Assembly: GCA_944325295.1 (NCBI GenBank)
Contig: CALUZL010000107.1
Span: forward strand, 1-5,142
DNA length: 5,142 nucleotides
Origin: an uncultured Erysipelotrichaceae bacterium
GTDB lineage: Bacteria; Bacillota_I; Bacilli_A; Erysipelotrichales; Erysipelotrichaceae
Reading direction: 5' to 3'
Shown: positions 1-4,636 of the stretch, piece after piece
Layout of the letters: the number at the start of each line of letters is the position of its first letter
Position numbering within the stretch: position 1 is the stretch's first letter
The notes under the pieces: model-generated
Database searches by the model: none
What the model saw: the letters and a program-made list of their open reading frames with translations, nothing else
What the model was told of the DNA's origin: nothing
Program-made: the position numbers and the translations under genes

Positions 1-1323
1 ATCATCAAGACGATCGAGGATAAGTTCTTGCTTATCGACATTCGTAACACGATCGCCATCATGCTCAAATCAGAGCAGATCCCCGGCGAAGTCTATCGGG
101 AAAACCAGCAGGTCAGGGCCGTCATCAAAGATGTTTCAAAAAACTCCAAAGGTTCTCAAGTCTCGCTTTCCCGCGCTGATGCCATGTTTGTAAAAAGACT
201 CTTTGAAAGAGAAGTGCCGGAGATCGCTCAGGGGATCGTCGAGATCAAAGCGATTGCCAGAGATGCCGGCGAGCGGACGAAGATGGCTGTTTACACCCGC
301 AACGAGGACGTCGATCCGATCGGAGCTTGTATCGGGCCAAGAGGCAGTCGTGTCCAAGCGGTCATCCAAGAGATTAAAGGGGAAAAGATCGATATCTTTG
401 AATGGAATGACGACATCGGTGAACTCGTTAAAAACGCTCTGGCACCGGCAAGTGTTGAAGCTTGTTTCTATGCCGAAGAGAATTACGAAGGTCTTAGTGA
501 AGAAGAGATCGAAAAGCGCAAACATCGCCTCAACCGCCCACTGGTGGTCGTCGTCGGCGATGATCAGCTTTCAAGTGCGATCGGCAAGAAGGGTAAAAAC
601 GCCAAATTAGCTGTTAAACTCACTGAAAGAAAGATCGATATCAAGACGATAAGCGATATTGAGGCTCAAGGTATAGATATCGAAGAAAAGGTCAAAGAGT
701 TCAAGGAAGATCAGATCAGGATCATCAAAGAAAGAGAAATGAAGAAGTTCATGGCTTTACAAGAAGAAGCGATGAAACGCAAGGCAGAGTTTGATGAAAA
801 GATGGCTGAAGAGGGCGATATCATCGAAGAAGCCATCGAAGAGATGGATCTAAACGACAGTGAAGAGGCACCGATCGAAGAGGTCGAAAACGTAACGGAA
901 GAAGTTTTACAACCAAAGGCCGATCAAGAAGTAATAGAAGCGACAGAAGAAGCAAAAGAAGTCAAAGCGTCATTAGAAGAAAAGGTGCAAGAAGAGCTCC
1001 CTGAAGTCGCTAAAGATGAAAGCAAGCCGAAAAAAGAGCGCAAGGCGCGCGAATACGTCTCCAAATTCGAAGATCTTGCCGGCTCGACCGCTATTAAAAA
1101 AGAGGAAGAGAAGACCAAGAAAAGACGCAAAAAAGCCGATGATGACGATCGTCGTTTGCGGGCCAGCGAACTAAAAGGTGACAAGGATTACGAGATCAAG
1201 CCTGAGTACACCGATGAAGAACTCGAAGAGATCGAGCGGGAAATGGAACTCGAAGATGAGAATTCCTGGATCAATGACGACATCGATTTCGATGAGTATG
1301 ACGATTACTACGACAAGGACTGA
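1..1323 (+). CDS. nusA: Transcription termination/antitermination factor NusA (5' partial)
   Basis: NusA binds RNA polymerase and nascent RNA and modulates pausing, intrinsic termination and antitermination. The frame is open from base 1 and ends at TGA 1321-1323, giving 440 codons. The N-terminal RNAP-binding domain and the start of the S1 domain (roughly 130-140 residues, judged against Bacillus NusA) lie upstream of the window, so the TTG at 28 is not the start. Visible in order: the rest of S1 (codons 1-60); the family linker KRLFEREVPEI; KH1 with IGPRG (codons 111-115) and GEKIDI; and KH2 with IGKKG and KIDIK (about codons 180-218). After KH2 comes a tail of about 215 residues: a charged predicted coiled coil, an acidic stretch, a basic island (codons about 341-379) and a very acidic end (21 of the last 40 residues are D/E). 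Bacillus NusA stops near the end of KH2, and the tail does not look like the E. coli AR1/AR2 repeats. A stretch of about 15-20 extra residues sits at the start of KH2. Family identity is certain; the tail's role is unknown. Confidence 0.97.
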   Translation: MIKTIEDKFLLIDIRNTIAIMLKSEQIPGEVYRENQQVRAVIKDVSKNSKGSQVSLSRADAMFVKRLFEREVPEIAQGIVEIKAIARDAGERTKMAVYTRNEDVDPIGACIGPRGSRVQAVIQEIKGEKIDIFEWNDDIGELVKNALAPASVEACFYAEENYEGLSEEEIEKRKHRLNRPLVVVVGDDQLSSAIGKKGKNAKLAVKLTERKIDIKTISDIEAQGIDIEEKVKEFKEDQIRIIKEREMKKFMALQEEAMKRKAEFDEKMAEEGDIIEEAIEEMDLNDSEEAPIEEVENVTEEVLQPKADQEVIEATEEAKEVKASLEEKVQEELPEVAKDESKPKKERKAREYVSKFEDLAGSTAIKKEEEKTKKRRKKADDDDRRLRASELKGDKDYEIKPEYTDEELEEIEREMELEDENSWINDDIDFDEYDDYYDKD

Positions 1324-1324
1324 T

Positions 1325-1585
1325 ATGAAAAAGATTCCGATGCGTCGTTGTGTCGCAACAAATGAATCGCTGCCGAAAAAAGAATTGTTGCGCATCGTCA
1401 AAAATAAAGAAGGTCAGGTGTTTGTCGATCCTACCGGTAAAGCTAACGGCAAGGGTGCTTATATCAAAAAGGATCACGAGGCTTTAAAGGTCGCCAAAAA
1501 GAGAGGATCTTTAGCCAGGGCCTTAGAGGTCGAGATACCTGATACGATATATGAAGAGATAGAAAGAGTGATCGATGGTCGATAA
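1325..1585 (+). CDS. ylxR: YlxR/RnpM family RNA-binding protein (DUF448)
   Basis: This is an 86-residue basic protein of the YlxR (DUF448) family, always found in the nusA–infB operon of Gram-positive bacteria. In Bacillus subtilis it has been reported to bind RNase P RNA and modulate the enzyme (name RnpM), and separately to act as a nucleoid-associated regulator; both roles come from the family, not from this sequence. Visible hallmarks are the N-terminal MRRCVA (residues 6-11), PKKELLRIV (17-25), VDPTGK (34-39) and GKGAYI (42-47), the last being the family's glycine-rich signature. The start is the ATG at 1325, one nucleotide after the nusA stop, with AAGGA at 1315-1319 as ribosome binding site 5 nt upstream. 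The open frame extends further 5', but that part is only a shadow of nusA. The last 11 nt overlap ylxQ, suggesting translational coupling. Confidence 0.94.
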   Translation: MKKIPMRRCVATNESLPKKELLRIVKNKEGQVFVDPTGKANGKGAYIKKDHEALKVAKKRGSLARALEVEIPDTIYEEIERVIDGR

Positions 1586-1901
1586 GGTCTTATCGCTTTT
1601 ATCACTCATTCGCAAGGCCAATAAGATGTTTCTGGCGAAAGATATTCTGGATAATTTCCGCTATGGATCGGTACACTATGTCTTTATCGCCAGTGACGCA
1701 TCCGCAAAGACCAAGGAGCGCTATCTGAAGAAGTGTCGCTACTATGGTTGCCCGTATTGTCTTGATTATGACTCCGAAAGCTTGTCTAAAGCTATCGGCA
1801 AGTATAACGTCATGACGATCGGGATAAACGACAAGGGCTTTGCAAAACTGATAATGGAAAAAGAAGGAGGAAAAGATCATGGCAAAACATATCAAGACTA
1901 G
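1575..1901 (+). CDS. ylxQ: L7Ae/L30e-family RNA-binding protein YlxQ
   Basis: This 108-residue protein belongs to the L7Ae/L30e/S12e/Gadd45 superfamily. Its position between ylxR and infB identifies it as YlxQ, a putative kink-turn RNA binder whose exact target is not settled. Recognisable blocks: LSLIRKANK (residues 9-17), the central strand and turn VFIASDASAKT (36-46), KCRYYGCPY (53-61), the signature LSKAIGK (70-76) and the C-terminal INDKGFAKLI (84-93), which corresponds to the family's VTDxGFAxKL. The usual SGED-like glycine in the first helix region is replaced (LAKD, residues 20-23). Three cysteines, C54, C59 and C62, cluster in the middle. The ATG lies inside the end of ylxR (11-nt overlap) behind a weak purine-rich AGAAAGAG at 1561-1568, so it probably depends on coupling. 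Its last 23 nt overlap infB. The final residues are dictated by the infB ribosome binding site and start region. Confidence 0.88.
   Translation: MVDKVLSLLSLIRKANKMFLAKDILDNFRYGSVHYVFIASDASAKTKERYLKKCRYYGCPYCLDYDSESLSKAIGKYNVMTIGINDKGFAKLIMEKEGGKDHGKTYQD
1864..1870 (+). promoter_or_regulatory. Strong Shine-Dalgarno site of infB, inside ylxQ
   Basis: AAGGAGG matches the anti-Shine-Dalgarno sequence essentially perfectly and sits 8 nt before the ATG at 1879. It fixes the infB start and is the strongest ribosome binding site in the window. It lies within the ylxQ coding sequence, where it encodes part of the Lys-Glu-Gly-Gly stretch near the C terminus. IF-2 initiation can therefore be strong independently of upstream translation. 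Confidence 0.92.
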
Positions 1902-3702
1902 ACCTAATAAGGCTAAGGGCAATCGGACACTGACGCCCCGGGACAACGTAAAGGTTGAGGCAATAACCTACACCGATGGCATAACCGTTTCCAAATTAGC
2001 TGAAAAGTGTCACAAGAATCCCAGCGATATCATCAAGTTGTTGTTCATGCTGTCAAAGATGGTAACGATCAATTCTCCTTTGGATGATGAGACAGTCGAA
2101 CTCATCTGTATGGAATACGGCATCAGTGCCACAAAAGAAGAAGAAAGCTCGGAAGCAGAACTCGAGGATACGATTGCTGATGATCCTGAGGACTTAAAAG
2201 AGCGGGCTCCGATCGTTACGATCATGGGTCATGTCGATCATGGTAAGACGACTTTGCTCGATTCGATCCGCAAGACAAAAGTGGTCGAAGGGGAATTTGG
2301 CGGCATCACCCAGCACATCGGTGCTTACCAAGTAGAAGTAAACGGCAAACCGATAACGTTTTTAGATACTCCGGGACATGAGGCTTTTACAGCCATGCGG
2401 GCTCGCGGAGCTAAAGTTACCGATGTCTCGATCATCGTCGTTGCTGCCGATGATGGGGTAATGCCTCAGACCAAAGAAGCTATCGACCATTCCAAGGCAG
2501 CCGGCGTTCCGATCATCATCGCCATCAACAAGATGGACAAACCCGATGCCAATCCCGATCGCGTCAAAAACGAAGTTGCCGATCTGGGTCTTATACCCGA
2601 GGAGTGGGGAGGCGATACGATTTTTGTAAACTGCAGTGCCAGAACCGGTGAGGGTATCAAAGATCTTTTGGAAACGATCTTAGTTGTAGCCGAAGTAAAA
2701 GAATTGAAAGCCAATCCGAAAAAAGAAGCTACCGGTACGGTCATCGAGGCGCGTCTTGACAAGGGACGGGGTCCGGTAGTGACCCTGCTTGTCCAAAACG
2801 GGACGCTGCACCAGGGCGATGCGATCGTTGTCGGATGCTGTCATGGCAAGGTCAGAAAGATGACTGATGACAGCGGCAAAGAGATAAAAGAAGCTCTGCC
2901 GGCAATGCCGGTCGAGATAATCGGCCTCAATGATGTGCCTATAGCCGGCGATCACTTTAAAGTGTTTGCCAGTGATAAACAAGCCCGCCTCATCGCTGAA
3001 AGAAGGATGCGTGCCAAGATCGAAAAAGAAAGGCGCAGCGTCAGTGCCATGTCTTTAGATGATCTGGCAAGTCAGATCGAAAAAGGCGAGATCAAAGAGA
3101 TCCCGGTCATCGTCAAAGCGGACGTGCAGGGTACAGCGGAAGCTGTCGCTCAATCTTTGAGCAAGATCGATGTCGACGGCATCAAGGTCAATGTCATCAG
3201 ATCACAAGCAGGAGCGATATCGGACAGCGATGTCATGTTGGCGAGTGCTTCAAAATCGGTGATCTATGGCTTCAATGTCCGTCCTGATGCCAATGTGCGC
3301 AAGAAAGCTCTGGATGAAGGCGTTGATATCCGTCTTCACAACATCATCTACAAAGCTGTAGAAGAGATGGAAGCGGCGATGAAGGGCATGCTGGCCCCGG
3401 TGTATGAAGAAGTCGTCATCGGTCAGGCTGAGGTCCGCAAGATCTATAAAGTCTCAAAGGTCGGTACGATCGCCGGTTGCATGGTGACCGATGGCAAGAT
3501 AGCGCGTGATTGCAAGGTCCGTTTGATCCGCGACGGCATCGTCGTGTACAGCGGCCGTCTTGGTTCTTTGAAGCGTTGTGAAAATGATGCCAAGGAAGTA
3601 AGCAGCGGTTACGAATGCGGTCTCACTATCGAAAACTACAACGACATCAAAGAAAACGATATCGTTGAAGCTTATGAGGATCAAGAGGTCGAACGCAGTT
3701 AA
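1879..3702 (+). CDS. infB: Translation initiation factor IF-2
   Basis: IF-2 is the GTPase that places fMet-tRNA on the 30S subunit and promotes 50S joining. The 607-residue product is short compared with Bacillus (about 716) or E. coli (890). It has a basic N terminus (1-25), one IF2_N helical domain (about 33-82) and a short acidic linker (83-108). The G domain follows with all motifs intact: G1 GHVDHGKT (117-124), G2 GGITQHIG (141-148), G3 DTPGH (163-167), G4 NKMD (217-220) and G5 SAR (253-255). Next come beta-barrel domain II (about 280-370), domain III starting near IPVIVKADVQGTAEA (409-423) and the fMet-tRNA-binding C-terminal domain with KVSKVGTIAGC (524-534) and GYECG (577-581), including the two conserved cysteines C534 and C580. 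The ATG at 1879 follows a perfect ribosome binding site and overlaps ylxQ by 23 nt. The stop TAA shares its last base with the rbfA start. The gene is intact, and I see no sign of transfer or damage. Confidence 0.98.
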   Translation: MAKHIKTRPNKAKGNRTLTPRDNVKVEAITYTDGITVSKLAEKCHKNPSDIIKLLFMLSKMVTINSPLDDETVELICMEYGISATKEEESSEAELEDTIADDPEDLKERAPIVTIMGHVDHGKTTLLDSIRKTKVVEGEFGGITQHIGAYQVEVNGKPITFLDTPGHEAFTAMRARGAKVTDVSIIVVAADDGVMPQTKEAIDHSKAAGVPIIIAINKMDKPDANPDRVKNEVADLGLIPEEWGGDTIFVNCSARTGEGIKDLLETILVVAEVKELKANPKKEATGTVIEARLDKGRGPVVTLLVQNGTLHQGDAIVVGCCHGKVRKMTDDSGKEIKEALPAMPVEIIGLNDVPIAGDHFKVFASDKQARLIAERRMRAKIEKERRSVSAMSLDDLASQIEKGEIKEIPVIVKADVQGTAEAVAQSLSKIDVDGIKVNVIRSQAGAISDSDVMLASASKSVIYGFNVRPDANVRKKALDEGVDIRLHNIIYKAVEEMEAAMKGMLAPVYEEVVIGQAEVRKIYKVSKVGTIAGCMVTDGKIARDCKVRLIRDGIVVYSGRLGSLKRCENDAKEVSSGYECGLTIENYNDIKENDIVEAYEDQEVERS

Positions 3703-4046
3703 TGTCAGTCCGGAATCAGAGATTGCAGTCGATCTTCCAAAAAGAGATCACAAACATCATTCAAAACGAGATAAAGGATCCAAAGCTCGGTTTTGTGACC
3801 GTCAGCGATGTCAGCGTCACAAACGATCTCAGTTATGCTAAAGTTTACGTTTCATTTTTAGGCAAAGACCAGCGCAATGAAGCCGGCTTGAAGATCTTGA
3901 TAAAAGCCAGAGGTTTTATCAGATCCCAGCTTGCAAAAAGAGTCAAGGTCTATAAAGTGCCGGAGCTCGAATTCATCATCGATGACAGTTTGAAAAAGGC
4001 TCAGCGGATCGATGATATCCTAAACAAGATCCACAGCGAAGATTAA
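3702..4046 (+). CDS. rbfA: 30S ribosome-binding factor RbfA
   Basis: RbfA is a small KH-fold protein that binds the immature 30S subunit near the 16S 5' helix 1 region and is needed for late maturation and cold growth. The 114-residue product has the family's normal length. It shows the N-terminal QKEITNIIQNEIKDP helix (13-27), GFVTVSDVSVTNDLSYAKVYVS (30-51), the Ala-x-Gly interruption A69-R70-G71 that replaces the usual KH GxxG, GFIRSQLAKR (71-80) and PELEFIIDDS (87-96). Its ATG overlaps the infB stop by one base (TAATG), and the nearest purine-rich AAGAGG is about 13 nt upstream. Translation is thus likely re-initiated by ribosomes finishing infB. It is the last gene of its operon, with a terminator beginning 13 nt after its stop. 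The truB gene that often follows is absent here. Confidence 0.96.
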   Translation: MSVRNQRLQSIFQKEITNIIQNEIKDPKLGFVTVSDVSVTNDLSYAKVYVSFLGKDQRNEAGLKILIKARGFIRSQLAKRVKVYKVPELEFIIDDSLKKAQRIDDILNKIHSED

Positions 4047-4059
4047 AAAACAGACCTTT

Positions 4060-4100
4060 AGACCAAGTATCAGACAGGTTAGTATACTTGGTCTTTTTTT
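4060..4100 (+). terminator. Intrinsic terminator of the nusA–rbfA operon
   Basis: A perfect 11-bp stem is formed by AGACCAAGTAT (4060-4070) and ATACTTGGTCT (4084-4094), with a 13-nt loop. It is followed at once by a T-tract; T4094-T4100 are seven T in a row, the first of which is in the stem. It lies 13 nt beyond the rbfA stop and separates this operon from mraZ. The A-run at the rbfA stop (4045-4050) plus a second AGACC (4052-4056) could pair with GGTCT and the T-tract in an alternative fold. Confidence 0.93.
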
Positions 4101-4110
4101 GTGCAAAAAG

Positions 4111-4159
4111 TGATGATAAATAGGTCGATTTATCTTTACTTTTAGGCCTAAAATCATCA
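4111..4159. repeat. Nested inverted repeats upstream of and across the mraZ promoter
   Basis: Two inverted repeats share bases. GATAAAT (4115-4121) and ATTTATC (4128-4134) are perfect complements around a 6-nt spacer, directly upstream of the candidate -35. TGATGAT (4111-4117) and ATCATCA (4153-4159) are also perfect complements and bracket the -35 and the promoter spacer. The arms at 4115-4117 are shared, so both cannot form at once in one nucleic-acid strand. They may be binding sites for a dimeric regulator or chance in AT-rich DNA. Confidence 0.5.
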
Positions 4160-4163
4160 TAAT
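4135..4163 (+). promoter_or_regulatory. Candidate sigma-A promoter for mraZ–rsmH
   Basis: TTTACT (4135-4140; 4 of 6 to TTGACA) and CATAAT (4158-4163; 5 of 6 to TATAAT) are separated by 17 bp, predicting a start near 4169-4171 and a leader of about 32 nt. It is the best-spaced promoter in the gap, and the four-repeat MraZ-type operator begins at the end of its -10. A promoter here is required because a strong terminator isolates mraZ from rbfA. Confidence 0.6.
4140..4153. repeat. 14-bp perfect palindrome in the mraZ promoter spacer
   Basis: TTTTAGGCCTAAAA is a perfect 14-bp dyad with no spacer. It begins at the last base of the candidate -35 and fills most of the 17-bp spacer. Its short GC core flanked by A/T arms is typical of an operator for a homodimeric repressor, but no factor can be named from the sequence. 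Confidence 0.55.
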
Positions 4164-4165
4164 TG

Positions 4166-4174
4166 TGGTATAAA
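4166..4174 (+). promoter_or_regulatory. Alternative extended -10 promoter inside the MraZ boxes
   Basis: TGGTATAAA contains the TGn extended -10 element followed by TATAAA (5 of 6 to consensus). No recognisable -35 lies 16-18 bp upstream. If used, transcription would start near 4181 within the box array, leaving a leader of about 20 nt. It competes with the TTTACT/CATAAT assignment; the sequence cannot decide between them. Confidence 0.4.
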
Positions 4175-4187
4175 GTGTAAAAAAGTG

Positions 4188-4191
4188 GGAG
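4188..4191 (+). promoter_or_regulatory. Probable mraZ ribosome binding site within the operator
   Basis: GGAG, in the context GTGGGAG, is the best match to the anti-Shine-Dalgarno sequence before the mraZ ATG, at a 10-nt spacing. It is formed by the end of box 3 and its 3-nt spacer, so the operator and the ribosome binding site are the same bases. It is much weaker than the infB site. Confidence 0.6.
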
Positions 4192-4201
4192 AAAGTGGTA
4201 G

Positions 4202-4636
4202 ATGTTCATTGGTGAATATGCACATAACCTCGATTCTAAGGGGCGCATCATTATTCCGAGCAAGTTTCGTGATGAACTTCATTCCCGTTTTATTCTGACG
4301 CGGGGACTTGACGGCTGTTTGACGATCTACTCGCTTGAACAGTGGGATCAGATATTTGCCAAGCTGTCAAAACTGCCGACGACAAAAAAAGCCACTCGTC
4401 AGTATATCCACATGCTGACATCAAGGGCCACCGAATGCACTTTAGACAATCAGGGTCGGATCCAGATCCCGAGTTTTTTAGCCAAGCCGGTCAACATCAC
4501 CAAAGAGTGTGTGATCGTCGGCGTCAATGATCACATCGAGATCTGGGACAGAGCTACATGGGAAAGCTACTATGATGAAGCAAGCGATAACTTTGAAGAA
4601 GTTGCCGAGAGTTTAACGGATTTCTTAGTCGAATGA
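4202..4636 (+). CDS. mraZ: Transcriptional regulator MraZ
   Basis: MraZ is a DNA-binding regulator with two AbrB/SpoVT-like half-domains that assembles into a ring and controls the division and cell wall cluster. It represses its own operon in E. coli and has been reported as an activator in Mycoplasma. The 144-residue product has the family's usual length (about 140-150). Both repeats carry the signature DxxGR: D11-S-K-G-R15 followed by IIIPSKFR, and D82-N-Q-G-R86 followed by IQIP. Other family blocks are MFIGEYAHNL (1-10), LTRGLDGCLTIY (33-44) and IEIWDRATWESYY near the C terminus. The ATG at 4202 starts the conserved GEY motif and lies 2 nt after the last operator repeat. It overlaps rsmH by 4 nt (ATGA), so both are co-transcribed and probably coupled. 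Expected targets are the boxes at 4162-4199. Confidence 0.97.
   Translation: MFIGEYAHNLDSKGRIIIPSKFRDELHSRFILTRGLDGCLTIYSLEQWDQIFAKLSKLPTTKKATRQYIHMLTSRATECTLDNQGRIQIPSFLAKPVNITKECVIVGVNDHIEIWDRATWESYYDEASDNFEEVAESLTDFLVE

Larger units (their letters stand above)
4162..4199 (+). promoter_or_regulatory. MraZ operator: four 10-bp-spaced direct repeats
   Basis: Four units have GTG at exactly 4165, 4175, 4185 and 4195: ATTGTGG, AAAGTGT, AAAGTGG and AAAGTGG, each separated by 3 nt. Known MraZ sites have this design: TGGGN repeats with 5-nt spacers in E. coli, and AAAGTGG(T/G) repeats with 3-nt spacers in Mycoplasma gallisepticum. The last two boxes match the latter form exactly. The array covers the end of the -10, the predicted transcription start and the ribosome binding site, and ends 2 nt before the mraZ ATG. 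This is the expected site of autoregulation. Confidence 0.88.

Noticed and set aside
28..30. TTG as the start codon of nusA
   Set aside because: The same frame is open to base 1 and the encoded residues before 28 continue the NusA S1 domain, so the gene simply begins outside the window.
136..525. Antisense open frame across the nusA KH region
   Set aside because: Product resembles no family, and the + strand is unambiguous NusA; this is a shadow of biased codon use.
1178..1324. 5' extension of ylxR to an earlier in-frame ATG
   Set aside because: The extra 49 residues overlap the nusA tail in another frame and have no YlxR similarity; the family N terminus KKIPMRRCVA and an AAGGA ribosome binding site support the ATG at 1325.
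1602..1946. Antisense open frame with hydrophobic stretches across ylxQ
   Set aside because: Fully covered by recognisable ylxQ and infB coding sequence, with no ribosome binding site or promoter evident on the - strand.
2836..2844. Cys-Cys-His (residues 320-322) in IF-2 domain II as a metal site
   Set aside because: Only a local substitution in a loop that is variable in the family; no partner ligands are evident nearby.
4107..4113. Possible fifth, distal MraZ box (AAAGTGA)
   Set aside because: It is isolated, lies about 55 bp from box 1 (a half-integral number of turns) and immediately follows the terminator T-tract; most likely chance.
4162..4199. Direct repeats considered as a CRISPR-like or minisatellite array
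   Set aside because: Units are only 10 bp with 3-nt spacers and sit at the mraZ promoter, which fits a MraZ operator far better.
3976..4263. Antisense open frame across the rbfA–mraZ gap
   Set aside because: It runs through the rbfA end, the terminator, the promoter and operator repeats and the mraZ start, and shows no family motif.
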